Positions 23,134-31,658 of a stretch of DNA of 64,000 nucleotides are shown in pieces. The stretch's first letter is position 1. Each line of letters opens with the position of its first letter. The stretch lies in the NCBI GenBank assembly GCA_034428935.1, contig DAOUHB010000087.1, forward strand, positions 1-64,000, given 5' to 3'. The stretch is from JAAYZQ01 sp034428935. GTDB lineage: Bacteria > Chloroflexota > Anaerolineae > JAAYZQ01. Below the pieces are notes generated by a model. It worked only from the letters and a program-made list of their open reading frames with translations, was not told where the DNA came from and searched no databases. The position numbers and the translations under genes are program-made.

Positions 23134-24015
23134 TTGGCGAGCGTAGCGAGCGCGGGCAGAGACGGGGCCGGCGGCCACACCCTCGACGACCTGATGGACA
23201 TCTCCTGGCGGTTGAGCCGGCAGATCATCGAGATCACCACGCGAGCGGGCTCCGGCCATCCCTCCAGTTCCCTGTCGGCCATCGACCTGATGACCGCGCT
23301 GTACTTTGGCGGCTTTATGCGGTACGATCCCGGCCGGCCCGACTGGCCGGAGCGCGATCGATTCATCCTGAGCAAGGGCCACGCCGCGCCGGGCCTGTAC
23401 GCCATCCTGGCCGAAGCCGGATACTTTGACCCGAAACTCCTCTACACCCTGCGCGAGTTGGACAGCCCCCTGGAGGGGCACCCCAACATGCGCGTCCTGC
23501 CCGGCGTGGAAGCGTCCACCGGCTCGCTGGGGCAGGGGCTGTCCATCGGCCTGGGGCACGCCCTGGCGGCCCGCGTCGACGGCCTCGACTACCGGACGTA
23601 CGTCATGATCGGCGACGGCGAGGCGGACCAGGGCCAGATCTGGGAGGCGAGCATGGCCGCCGCCAAGTACGAGGCCGACAACCTGACGGCCATCCTCGAC
23701 TATAACGGCTATCAGCAGACCGGGCCCGTGGCCGAGGTCATGCCCACCCTGGCGCCCGTCGTCGACAAGTGGCAGGCCTTTGGCTGGCACGTCGTGGAGG
23801 TGGACGGCCACGACATGGAGCAGATCGTAAAAACCCTGGAGGCCGCCCGCCGGGTGCGGGGTCGCCCGCAGATGGTGGTCGCCCACACGCTAAAGGGCAA
23901 GGGGCTGTCGCCCTTTGACGAGGGCGACAACCGCAAACACGGCGTCACCCTCACCGCCGAGGAGACCGAGCTGGCCCTGGCCGAGCTGCAAGCGCGCCGC
24001 CCAGAAGGCTCGTAG
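23134..24015 (+). CDS. Transketolase, N-terminal (TPP-binding) subunit
   Basis: The sequence contains RAGSGHPSSSLSAIDLMTALYFG, SKGHAAPGLYAILAEAGYF, GSLGQGLSIGLGHALAA and the TPP/Mg motif GDGEADQGQIWEASMAAAKY with N at LDYNGYQ. This is the N-terminal half of a split transketolase, as found in many archaea, Chloroflexi and Firmicutes. It moves two-carbon units between sugar phosphates in the pentose phosphate pathway. The start is uncertain: TTG 23134 after AAAGGCAGG is used here, but ATG 23194 is possible and no strong site exists. The C-terminal subunit gene follows after 80 bases. Confidence 0.85.
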   Translation: MASVASAGRDGAGGHTLDDLMDISWRLSRQIIEITTRAGSGHPSSSLSAIDLMTALYFGGFMRYDPGRPDWPERDRFILSKGHAAPGLYAILAEAGYFDPKLLYTLRELDSPLEGHPNMRVLPGVEASTGSLGQGLSIGLGHALAARVDGLDYRTYVMIGDGEADQGQIWEASMAAAKYEADNLTAILDYNGYQQTGPVAEVMPTLAPVVDKWQAFGWHVVEVDGHDMEQIVKTLEAARRVRGRPQMVVAHTLKGKGLSPFDEGDNRKHGVTLTAEETELALAELQARRPEGS

Positions 24016-24035
24016 GGGCGCAGCACTCTGCGCCC
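24016..24035 (+). repeat. Hairpin between the transketolase genes
   Basis: GGGCGCAG and CTGCGCCC make an 8-bp stem with a CACT loop, overlapping a GTAGGGGCG repeat motif that starts at 24013. It could lower expression of the downstream subunit or stabilise the upstream message. Confidence 0.4.
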
Positions 24036-24095
24036 ACCATCAGCACACTAACCGCATGGGGGGCAGCCGCTGCACCCCAGCCAGGAGCAACGATC

Positions 24096-25082
24096 TTGGA
24101 CATTGGCAAACAAATCGGACTGACCTACGGCGCCGCCACCCGCGACGCCTTTGGCAAGGCCCTGCGCGAGATCGGCCACGAGAACTCGAACCTCGTCGTC
24201 CTCGACGGCGACGTGGCCAACTCGACGCGGACCGAGTACTTTGCCCAGGACTTTCCCGAGCGGTTCTTTAACGTCGGCATCGCCGAGAGCAACCTCATCG
24301 GCGTCGCCAGCGGCCTGGCCATGAGCGGGAAGGACGTCGTGGCGGCCAGCTTTGCCGCTTTTCTGCTGTGCAACGCCTACGATCAGATCCGCATGAGCAT
24401 CGCCTTCCCCCAGGTCCCGGTCAAGCTCGTCGGCTCGCACAGCGGCATCAGCATCGGCGAGGACGGCCCCAGCCAGATGGCCATCGAAGACGTGGCCCTC
24501 GCCACGTCTCTCCCCGGGTTCACCGTGTTGGTGCCCGCCGACGAGCCCTCTACCCGGGCCGCCACCCGGGCCATGATGGATTACGACGGGCCGGTCTACC
24601 TGCGCACCGGCCGCCCCAAGGTGCCCGTCGTCTATCCCAACGGCGCCGAGTTCCGCATCGGCAAGGCCAACACCCTGCGAGAGGGCAGCGATCTGACCAT
24701 CATCGCCTGCGGCCTCATGGTCGCCGTGGCGCTGGAGGCGGCCGGCGCCCTGGCCCGTGAGGGGATCGAGGCCCGCGTCCTGGACATGCATACCGTCAAG
24801 CCCCTGGACGAGCCGGCCGTGGAGCGAGCCGCCCGCGAGACGGGGGCCATCGTCACCGCCGAGGAGCACCTGCTGGACGGCGGGCTGGGGGCGGCGGTCG
24901 CCCGCGCGGCAGCCGAGCGCCATCCCGTGCCCATGGCCTTTGTCGGCATCCGCGATCGCTATGCCGAATCGGGCAAGCCCCAGGAACTGCTTGAGAAGCA
25001 CGGCCTCATGCCCAACCACGTCGTCGACGCCGCCCGCCGGGTCCTGAAGATCCGGTCCGAGGCGCCGGCCAGGCACGGCTGA
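24096..25082 (+). CDS. Transketolase, C-terminal subunit
   Basis: TTG 24096 follows AGGAGCAACGATC. The 328 residues carry the pyrimidine-binding domain (DGDVANSTRTEYFAQDFPERFFNVGIAESNLIGVASGLA, with the catalytic Glu in IAESN) and the C-terminal transketolase domain (from about residue 200, LTIIACGLMVAVALEAAG). It pairs with the N-terminal subunit encoded upstream to form one TPP active site. DXS-like alternatives are unlikely, because the order and split sizes fit transketolase. Confidence 0.85.
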   Translation: MDIGKQIGLTYGAATRDAFGKALREIGHENSNLVVLDGDVANSTRTEYFAQDFPERFFNVGIAESNLIGVASGLAMSGKDVVAASFAAFLLCNAYDQIRMSIAFPQVPVKLVGSHSGISIGEDGPSQMAIEDVALATSLPGFTVLVPADEPSTRAATRAMMDYDGPVYLRTGRPKVPVVYPNGAEFRIGKANTLREGSDLTIIACGLMVAVALEAAGALAREGIEARVLDMHTVKPLDEPAVERAARETGAIVTAEEHLLDGGLGAAVARAAAERHPVPMAFVGIRDRYAESGKPQELLEKHGLMPNHVVDAARRVLKIRSEAPARHG

Positions 25083-25110
25083 GGCCCAGGCAGCACGAAA
25101 AGGAGACAGC

Positions 25111-25884
25111 ATGAGCAAGAAGATTTTCTGGACATTTCTCGCCGTCGCGGCCCTGGCCGCGGCCCTGTTGGTGCCCATGGCGCCCGATCCCATTGCCGCC
25201 CAGGAGCCGGCAGCAGACGACGACCAGCGCCGGACCGTGACGGTTTCGGGCACCGGGCAGATCTCGGCCAGCCCCGACCTGGTGGTGATCCGCGTGGGCG
25301 TCGAAACCCAGGCGGAAGAGGCTGCCGCTGCCCTGGCGGACAACAGCGAGCAGATGCAAGAGCTGATCGACGCCCTGCAGGAAGCGGGCGTCCCCGAGGA
25401 CAACATCCAGACCCGGGCCGTGAGCCTGTTCCCCATCTACGAGCAGCCCCGGCCCGAGGTCAGCCAGCCCGTGACCCAGACGGCGCAGATCATTGCCTTC
25501 CAGGCGACCAACATCGTCGAGGTGAGAAGCGAGGACATGGAGGGCTTTGGCGAGCTGCTGGACACGACGGTGCAGGCCGGCGGCAACCGCATCGAGGGCA
25601 TTCGCTTCGAGGTCTCGGACGCCACTCCGCTCCTCGACCAGGCGCGCCAGGCCGCCTGGGATGACGCGCTGCACAAGGCCGAGCAACTGGCCGAGATCGC
25701 CGGCCTGCAGTTGGGCGAGGTATGGTCCATCACCGAGATCAGCCGCACGCCGCGCCCCGTCGGCGACGTGGATGCCGGCGTGGGCAGGCAGGTCGAGTCG
25801 GCCGTGCCCATCGAGCCGGGCACGCAGACCCTGGAGCTGGACATCAGCGTCACCTGGCTCCTGGAGCCTGGCGAGTCCGAATAG
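25111..25884 (+). CDS. SIMPL-domain (DUF541) exported protein
   Basis: ATG 25111 follows AAAGGAG. Residues 1-30 are a signal peptide (FLAVAALAAALLVPMAPDPIAAQ). The rest is a SIMPL/DUF541 domain: RTVTVSGTGQISASPDLVVIRVGVET, DNIQTRAVSLFPIYEQP and the C-terminal LDISVTWLLE. Members such as YggE and BP26 form ring-shaped channel-like oligomers in the envelope and are linked with stress tolerance; the exact role is unknown. It follows the transketolase C gene by 28 bases. Confidence 0.85.
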   Translation: MSKKIFWTFLAVAALAAALLVPMAPDPIAAQEPAADDDQRRTVTVSGTGQISASPDLVVIRVGVETQAEEAAAALADNSEQMQELIDALQEAGVPEDNIQTRAVSLFPIYEQPRPEVSQPVTQTAQIIAFQATNIVEVRSEDMEGFGELLDTTVQAGGNRIEGIRFEVSDATPLLDQARQAAWDDALHKAEQLAEIAGLQLGEVWSITEISRTPRPVGDVDAGVGRQVESAVPIEPGTQTLELDISVTWLLEPGESE

Positions 25885-25913
25885 CAGCCGGCTGCCCGGC
25901 GAGGAGTGCCAGC

Positions 25914-26834
25914 ATGGCGCGCGAAACCATCGACGTCGACGGCCAGGCGGTCAAGCTCTCAAGCCTGGACAAGGTCTACTACCCGGACGAGGGCATCACC
26001 AAGGGCGACGTGGTGGACTACTACCACCGCGTCGCCCCCACGATGCTGCCCCACCTGCGCGACCGGCCCCTCAGCATGCAGCGCTTTCCCGACGGCATCG
26101 CGGCTCCCGGGTTCTACCAGAAAGAGGCCCCCGACTATTTCCCGGACTGGATCCGCCGCGTGCCGGTGCTCGTGGAAGAAGAGGGGCAAGAGCAGCCACA
26201 GGTCGTGTGCGACGACGCGGCGACCCTCGTCTACCTGGCAAACCAGGGCTGCATCACGACCCACCTCTGGCTGAGCCGCGCCGGCAACCTGCGCAACCCC
26301 GACAAGCTCATCTTTGACCTGGACCCGCCCGGCGGCAACTTCCAGGTGGTGCGCGAGGCGGCCCTGGCGCTGCGCGAGCTGCTGACCGAGCTCGACCTGC
26401 CAGCCTTTCTCATGACCACGGGCTCGAAGGGGCTGCACGTGGCCCTGCCCCTGGACGGCCGCGCCACCTTTGACGACACCCGCGACCTGGCCCGCGACAT
26501 CGCCGGGCTGCTGGCAGCGAGGGAGCCGAAACGCTACACGTTAGAGCTGCGCAAAGACGCCCGCGAGGGCCGGTTGTTTCTCGACTACCTGCGCAACGCC
26601 TACGCCGCCACGTCCGTCGCGCCCTACGCCTTGCGGGCCCGGCCCGGCGCGCCCGTGGCGACGCCCCTCGACTGGGACGAGCTCGACGACGCCAGGCTCC
26701 ACGCCGGGATTTACACCATCAAGAACATCTTTCGACGGCTGGAGGAGCGAGACCCCTGGCACGACTTTTTCCAGGAGCCCTGTGCGCTGGGCGAGGCGCG
26801 ACGCCGCCTGGAAAGGATGCAGGCGGAGGGCTGA
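25914..26834 (+). CDS. Stand-alone LigD-type polymerase (archaeo-eukaryotic primase family)
   Basis: ATG 25914 follows GAGGAG. The 306-residue protein is the polymerase module of LigD: IDVDGQAVKLSSLDKVYYPDEG at the N-terminus, the catalytic pair D135/D137 in FDLDPP, the nucleotide-binding TGSKGLHV (169-176) and the third acidic residue D224 in FLDYLRN. Such enzymes add ribonucleotides or deoxynucleotides during non-homologous end joining. No ligase, phosphoesterase or Ku gene is present in the window, so partners must lie elsewhere or it acts alone. It is about the usual length of separate PolDom proteins. Confidence 0.9.
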   Translation: MARETIDVDGQAVKLSSLDKVYYPDEGITKGDVVDYYHRVAPTMLPHLRDRPLSMQRFPDGIAAPGFYQKEAPDYFPDWIRRVPVLVEEEGQEQPQVVCDDAATLVYLANQGCITTHLWLSRAGNLRNPDKLIFDLDPPGGNFQVVREAALALRELLTELDLPAFLMTTGSKGLHVALPLDGRATFDDTRDLARDIAGLLAAREPKRYTLELRKDAREGRLFLDYLRNAYAATSVAPYALRARPGAPVATPLDWDELDDARLHAGIYTIKNIFRRLEERDPWHDFFQEPCALGEARRRLERMQAEG

Positions 26835-26899
26835 GGGTCCACGCATCCCCTGCCATTGTCCGGCACCGCCCTGTGAGGGTGGTAGGAGGAAAACCAAAC

Positions 26900-28141
26900 A
26901 TGCGAAACTTACGGGCGTACAAGTACATCATCGTCGGCGGCGGCCTGGCAGGCGGCAGCGCGGCCGGCGCCATCCGCCAGGTAGACACCGCCGGCCCGCT
27001 GATCCTGGTCACGCAAGAGCCGTGGAAGCCCTACCAACGCCCGCCCCTGTCCAAGACGTACCTGCAGGGCAAGGCGGGGCGCGACAAGGTCTTTTTTCGC
27101 GACCCCGAGTTCTATCGCGAGAACGAGATCCAGATCCTCACCGGCGTGCGGGCCACAAGCCTGGAGCCAGAAGACCACGTCGTCAGCCTCGACGATGGCC
27201 GGCTGCTGTCGTACGAGAAGCTGCTGCTGGCCACGGGAGGCTATCCCTGGCGGCCGCCCATCCCCGGCAACGACCTGGCGCGGGTCTTTACCCTGCGCAC
27301 CATCGAAGACTCGGAGGCCATCCGCGCCGCCGCCGGGCCCGGGAAACGGGCCCTGGTCCTGGGCGGCAGTTTCATCGGCTCCGAGGTGGCTGCCAGCCTG
27401 GCGGAGCTGGGCACAGAGGTCACCGTGGCCTTCCAGGAGTCGCGCATTCTCGAGCTGCTGGCGCCGCCCGAGTTGAGCGAAGCCATTCACGCCCTCTATG
27501 ACAAACATGGGGTACGGCTGGTGCCCGGCACCGCCGTCCAGAGCCTGGAGGGGGACAGGGCGGTGCGCACCGCCCAGCTCGACGGTGGAGAGTCGCTGCA
27601 GGTCGACCTGGTCGTCATGGGCACCGGCATCCGCCTCAACACCGGCCTGGCCCGCGAGGCGGGCCTGGAGATGGCCGGCGACGACTCGGTGGTGGTCGAC
27701 GAGCGCCTGCGCACCAGCGACCCCGACATCTATGCCGCGGGCGACATCGCCTCGTGGCCTGACCCCACCTTTGGCCGCCTTCGCGTCGAGCACTGGGACG
27801 TGGCCAAGAATCAGGGCCAGCGAGCGGGACGCAACATGGCCGGCGAGGAAGAGCCTTACACCACGCTGCCCTACTTTTTCTCGGACATCTTTGACCTTAG
27901 CTTCGAGGTGTGGGGCAACCTGTCCTCGTGGCAGCGAACCGTGCAGCGGGGAGACCTGAACGAGGGCGGCTTTGCTTTCTACTACTTTGACGACAAAGGG
28001 CGCCTGACCGGCGTCCTGGCCGCCGACCGCCCCGACGAGGAGCGCAAGCCCATGCAGACCCTGGTCCGCCAGCGACCGGCCTACGACCAGGTGGCCGAAG
28101 GGCTGCGCAGCGCGGGCACAGACCTGCGGGACCTGATCTAG
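26900..28141 (+). CDS. FAD-dependent NAD(P)H oxidoreductase, ferredoxin-reductase type
   Basis: ATG 26900 follows GGAGG. The 413 residues show the N-terminal FAD site YIIVGGGLAGGSAA, the RPPLSK segment, ATGGYPWRPP, the NAD-binding GKRALVLGGSFIGSEVAASL and the second FAD motif YAAGDIASWPDP. The C-terminal reductase domain begins near residue 320. Close families are rubredoxin/ferredoxin reductases of dioxygenase systems and AIF-like proteins. No ferredoxin gene is adjacent. The stop is followed by a strong bidirectional hairpin. Confidence 0.85.
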   Translation: MRNLRAYKYIIVGGGLAGGSAAGAIRQVDTAGPLILVTQEPWKPYQRPPLSKTYLQGKAGRDKVFFRDPEFYRENEIQILTGVRATSLEPEDHVVSLDDGRLLSYEKLLLATGGYPWRPPIPGNDLARVFTLRTIEDSEAIRAAAGPGKRALVLGGSFIGSEVAASLAELGTEVTVAFQESRILELLAPPELSEAIHALYDKHGVRLVPGTAVQSLEGDRAVRTAQLDGGESLQVDLVVMGTGIRLNTGLAREAGLEMAGDDSVVVDERLRTSDPDIYAAGDIASWPDPTFGRLRVEHWDVAKNQGQRAGRNMAGEEEPYTTLPYFFSDIFDLSFEVWGNLSSWQRTVQRGDLNEGGFAFYYFDDKGRLTGVLAADRPDEERKPMQTLVRQRPAYDQVAEGLRSAGTDLRDLI

Positions 28142-28167
28142 CGGCGGTCCGGCCGGGTCGCATCCAG

Positions 28168-28206
28168 AGGCTGGCAGGCCGGTGTGGATTCCCGGCCTGC
28201 CAGCCT
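28168..28206. terminator. Bidirectional hairpin between convergent genes
   Basis: AGGCTGGCAGGCCGG and CCGGCCTGCCAGCCT form a perfect 15-bp stem with a 9-base loop, between the plus-strand oxidoreductase and the minus-strand thiolase. There is no clear T-run on either side. Confidence 0.7.
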
Positions 28207-28226
28207 GTGTGTCTCCAGGACCGTCC

Positions 28227-29429
28227 CTAGCCTTCCATCTCCACGGCCAGGGCCACGGCCTCGCCCCCGCCCAGGCACAGGCTGGCCAGCCCTCGCCGGA
28301 GCCCCCGCTCCTGGAGGGCGTAAAGGAGGGTGACCAGCACCCTCGCCCCCGAGCAGCCGATGGGGTGCCCCAGGGCGATGGCCCCGCCGTTGACGTTGAC
28401 CTTGTCCCAATCCCAGCCCTCGCCCTCCATCTCCCGGCCGTCGGCCAGGACCTGGGCGGCAAAGGCCTCGTTCAGCTCCACGAGATCGAAATCGGCCAGC
28501 CGCAGCCCGGTGCGCTTCATCAGGCGGCGCAGGGCGTGGGCCGGGGCGATAAAGAGCCACTCGGGCTCCACCGCTGCCTGGCCGTAGCCCAGGATACGGG
28601 CCATAGGCTTGAGCCCCATCTCCTCGGCCTTTTGCCGGCTGGTGACCACCAGCGCCGCCGCGCCGTCGGTGATGCCCGGCGAGTTGCCGGCCGTGACGAT
28701 GCCGTTGGGATCGAAGGCCGGCTTGAGGCGCGCCAGCGCCTCAACGGTGGTGTCCCGGCGGGGCGCCTCGTCGGTCTCGAAGTGAATGGGCGGCCCCTTG
28801 CGCTGCGGCAGCTCCACGGGCACGATCTCGGCCCGGAAGCGGCCGGCGTCCATGGCCTCGATGGCCTTGCGGTGGCTGTGATACGCGTACTCGTCCAGCT
28901 CCTGGCGGGTGAGCTTGAACTGGCGCGCGATGAACTCGGCCGAGCAGCCCATGTGTTGCCCGGTGAAGCTGCTCCACAGCCCGTCGTGAACCACCGAGTC
29001 CACGATCTCGCCGTTGCCCAGCCGGTAGCCGGCCCGTGCCTGGGGCAGCAGATAGGGGGCGAGGCTCATGTTCTCCATGCCGCCGGCGACGTACAGGTCG
29101 CCGTCGCCGGCGCGGATGAGGCCCGCGGCCAGCATCACGCTCTTGAGCCCCGAGCCGCACACCTTGTTCAGCGTCATGGCGCCGACAGTGGCCGGGATGC
29201 CGGCGGCTATGGCTGCCTGCCGGGCCGGAGCCTGGCCGGTGCCGTTGGGCACCACGCAGCCCATAAATGTCTCGTCGACCTCGGCCGGGTCGATCCCGGC
29301 GCGGCGCACCGCCTCGCGGATTGCGATGCTACCCAACTGGGGCGCCGGCGTCGTTGCGAGGCTGCCCATGAACCGCCCGATGGCCGTCCGACAGCCGCCG
29401 ACAATGACTGCTTCTCGCGGATCTTTCAT
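28227..29429 (-). CDS. Thiolase (acetyl-CoA acyltransferase)
   Basis: ATG 29429 follows GAGGAGG. The 400-residue protein has the nucleophile Cys91 in NKVCGSGLKSV, the NEAFAAQ motif, the catalytic His in GGAIALGHPIGCSG and the second Cys in SLCLGGGEAVAL. It joins or splits acyl-CoA units (acetoacetyl-CoA formation or beta-oxidation). No 3-hydroxyacyl-CoA dehydrogenase or acyl-CoA dehydrogenase gene is nearby, so the direction of use cannot be told. The next gene in the same direction, 41 bases upstream, encodes an MBL hydrolase. Confidence 0.9.
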   Translation of the reverse strand: MKDPREAVIVGGCRTAIGRFMGSLATTPAPQLGSIAIREAVRRAGIDPAEVDETFMGCVVPNGTGQAPARQAAIAAGIPATVGAMTLNKVCGSGLKSVMLAAGLIRAGDGDLYVAGGMENMSLAPYLLPQARAGYRLGNGEIVDSVVHDGLWSSFTGQHMGCSAEFIARQFKLTRQELDEYAYHSHRKAIEAMDAGRFRAEIVPVELPQRKGPPIHFETDEAPRRDTTVEALARLKPAFDPNGIVTAGNSPGITDGAAALVVTSRQKAEEMGLKPMARILGYGQAAVEPEWLFIAPAHALRRLMKRTGLRLADFDLVELNEAFAAQVLADGREMEGEGWDWDKVNVNGGAIALGHPIGCSGARVLVTLLYALQERGLRRGLASLCLGGGEAVALAVEMEG

Positions 29430-29471
29430 GAACCCTCCTCAATGAGCTGTGAGCTATGACTCGCGGGCCTG

Positions 29472-30098
29472 TCACCCTCGCACAAAGGGATTGTACTGTT
29501 TCTCTTCGCCGATGGTCGTGGCCGGGCCGTGCCCGGAATAGACCACCGTCTCGTCAGGCAGGGTGTAGAGCACCTCGCGGATGCTCCGGATCAGGTCGTG
29601 GGGGTTACCCCCCGGCAGATCGGCGCGGCCGATGCCCCGATAGAAAAGAACGTCGCCGTCAAAGATGACGCCCTGTTCCGCTTCGTAAAAGGAGACGTGC
29701 CCCGGCGTGTGTCCCGGCGTGTGCAGCACCTGGAAGGTCAGGTTGCCGACGGTCAGCTCCTCGCCGGGAACCAGGTCCCGGTCGGGAGCCGGCCCCGGCT
29801 TGCCCGGCAGCCCGAAGAAGGACGCACCGCCGGCCATGGCCAGCAGCGGCTTCTCCAGGGGATGGGCGGCCAGGGGTGCGGCCGTGGCTTCGACGACGGC
29901 CGCGTTGGCTTCGGTATGGTCAAAGTGCCCGTGGGTGTTGAGCACGTAGCGCACGGCCAGCCCCTGCCGCTCCACCGCGTCCAGGATGCGCCGGGGGTGC
30001 CCGCCGGGATCGATGATCACGGCTTCCAGCGTGTCGGGGCAGGCGGCCAGGTAGCAGTTGGTCTGGAGCAGGCCCACGGGCAGTATCTCGACGATCAA
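29472..30098 (-). CDS. MBL-fold hydrolase, glyoxalase II-like
   Basis: A TTG start at 30098 follows AAGGAGG. The 208 residues contain NTHGHFDH (metal ligands), LHTPGHTPGHVSFY, FDGDVLFYRGIGRADLPGG and the terminal His in YSGHGPATT. This is the YcbL/glyoxalase II-like group with a short C-terminus, so the substrate-binding helical domain of true glyoxalase II is absent. It probably hydrolyses a thioester or similar small molecule in the cytoplasm. It forms a probable unit with the thiolase and the MNT-like gene. Confidence 0.85.
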   Translation of the reverse strand: MIVEILPVGLLQTNCYLAACPDTLEAVIIDPGGHPRRILDAVERQGLAVRYVLNTHGHFDHTEANAAVVEATAAPLAAHPLEKPLLAMAGGASFFGLPGKPGPAPDRDLVPGEELTVGNLTFQVLHTPGHTPGHVSFYEAEQGVIFDGDVLFYRGIGRADLPGGNPHDLIRSIREVLYTLPDETVVYSGHGPATTIGEEKQYNPFVRG

Positions 30099-30134
30099 AC
30101 GAACCTCCTTATCCTGCCTTCCCGCCTCCGGCCC

Positions 30135-30557
30135 TCAGGCCTCGGCCTCCATCAGCTCTTCGGTCAGCGGCCCCGTCTCCACGCGCCAATAGAGAGCCTC
30201 GAGAAGCGGATAAAAGGCCGAGTAGCGGGCGACGGTTTGCTCAATAAAGACGGCCAGCCTGTCCGGCTCACCGACGTAGAGGGCCGTCCCGTGGCGGACG
30301 ACGTTGTAGCGAAATACCAGGGACATGCGTCGCAGATCGATGAGCTCGGTCGAGTCCAGCCCCAACGCCCTGGCCATGGCCATCTCCAGGTCCAGCCGTT
30401 CCGGCCAGGGAAGAGTCGCCGAAAACAGGGCCGCCAGGTGGTAATCGCCCTGCTCGCCGAGGGGTACGGCATAAAGGGCCGCGATGCGGGGCTCGCCGCG
30501 GCACACCTCCCTTGCCCGAGCCAACTGCTCGTCGGAAAACGTCCGGGCACGTTTCAT
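30135..30557 (-). CDS. Degenerate MNT-type nucleotidyltransferase-like protein
   Basis: ATG 30557 follows GGGAGG. The 140 residues follow the layout of minimal nucleotidyltransferases of HEPN-MNT modules: a strand (RIAALYAVPLGEQGDYHLAALF) where the GSxxxG...DxD motif should be, DLEMAMARALGL, ELIDLRRMSLVFRYNVVRHGTALYVGEPDRLAVF, and VARYSAFYPLLEALY. The Gly-Ser signature and the metal-binding DxD are not present, so catalysis is unlikely. It may be a protein-binding antitoxin derivative. No HEPN gene is adjacent; the nearest HEPN-type gene is 29 kb away. Confidence 0.55.
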   Translation of the reverse strand: MKRARTFSDEQLARAREVCRGEPRIAALYAVPLGEQGDYHLAALFSATLPWPERLDLEMAMARALGLDSTELIDLRRMSLVFRYNVVRHGTALYVGEPDRLAVFIEQTVARYSAFYPLLEALYWRVETGPLTEELMEAEA

Positions 30558-30576
30558 CGATCACCTCCCGGCCGTC

Positions 30577-30606
30577 ATTATAACACAACATGCCCGCCCC
30601 TGTCCA
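30577..30606 (-). promoter_or_regulatory. Promoter for the MNT-like / MBL / thiolase unit
   Basis: Minus-strand TGGACA, 18 bases, TATAAT. The -10 lies 19 bases before ATG 30557, so the leader is very short and contains GGGAGG. Confidence 0.65.
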
Positions 30607-30677
30607 TTCAGCGCCAACTGCCTTCAGAGACAAGCGCGTTTGCACTGGCGGGATGTGGTGGGGACAGGGTCGGGGCG

Positions 30678-31616
30678 TCAGGCGGACGCCCGCCGCCTCC
30701 TCGTCCGGAGCGCCAGGCCGGCGCAGGCCAGGCAAGGCAGCGCGACGGCCAGCAGCAGGTAGGGCACGGCGGGCAGCAGCGGCTCGCCGGAGAAACGATC
30801 GAGGTTGAACAGGACGATGGCCCCGCTGAGCCACACGGCCAGGAGGTTGGGCAGGGCGTCGCCCGAGTGAAAGAGACGCAGGCCCCGCGTCCTGTGCCTG
30901 GTCAGGGGAAAGGCCAGGTTGCTGCCCATGTAGCCCAGTTGATCGAGGGCCACGTGGGCCAGGGCGGCCGCGGCCGCCGCGGCGCCATAGGCCGGCGCCA
31001 GGAGCCAGCCACCGATCCCCAGCAGCAGCACGGCCAGCAGCGAGTGGCTCCAGGCGCGGTGCCAGGGCAAGAACGTCACCCGCACGGCGTCGCCGTCGGG
31101 CGCCAGGGCCAGCGACGGCCCCGACAGGATATCCACCTGGATCTCGTCCTCGTAGTCGTAGAGGATGGGCGCTGGCAGGCGCGCCCGGCCGGCCTCCGCC
31201 CCGGGGTCCTGCGTGCCGGGCAGGGGCATCTGGCCGGTGGTCACCGCCGGGCCGGGCCGGACGGCCACCTCGCCGCGCTCGGGGTCAAAGGCCAGGGTCC
31301 AACGGCGCCACAGGTCGCTGCCCAGCCGTTCGGTGTGAAAGTGGAGGTGCACGGCGCGCCGGCTCCCGGCGGCCGTGCCCACGGCCGCGGCCAGGGCATC
31401 GGCCAGGGCCGCCGGTTCCGGGGTCAGCACGGGATCGATCTCGACGTCGCGCCGCTGGAGGAAGCGGGAGAACTTGAAATCCAGGGTGTCGGGCAGGAGC
31501 CCCGCCAGGCCGCCCACCAGGGGGCCAAAGGCCAGCTCATGGCCGGCGGCAACCACCACCTCGGGGAAGAAGGTGGCCACCGCCACCCCCACGGCAAAGT
31601 GGGCGATACCTTTCAT
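30678..31616 (-). CDS. YdjM/DUF457-like membrane protein, metal-dependent hydrolase type
   Basis: The 312-residue protein begins MKGIAHFAVGVAVATFFPEV with GLLPDTLD, then a soluble insert of about 130 residues. WHRAWSHSLLAVLLLGIGG, LAHVALDQLGYMGSNLAFPL and at least five membrane segments follow. The scattered His/Asp pattern (GIAHF, PDTLD, HRAWSHS, AHVALD) is that of YdjM/LexA-regulated membrane-bound hydrolases. The large insert between the first and second halves is unusual for the family. Substrate is unknown; damage-regulated expression is known for YdjM in E. coli but not shown here. Confidence 0.75.
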   Translation of the reverse strand: MKGIAHFAVGVAVATFFPEVVVAAGHELAFGPLVGGLAGLLPDTLDFKFSRFLQRRDVEIDPVLTPEPAALADALAAAVGTAAGSRRAVHLHFHTERLGSDLWRRWTLAFDPERGEVAVRPGPAVTTGQMPLPGTQDPGAEAGRARLPAPILYDYEDEIQVDILSGPSLALAPDGDAVRVTFLPWHRAWSHSLLAVLLLGIGGWLLAPAYGAAAAAAALAHVALDQLGYMGSNLAFPLTRHRTRGLRLFHSGDALPNLLAVWLSGAIVLFNLDRFSGEPLLPAVPYLLLAVALPCLACAGLALRTRRRRASA

Positions 31617-31658
31617 ACCCTGAGTAATACCCTGAATGCCATCCGGGCCTGGAGGAGG

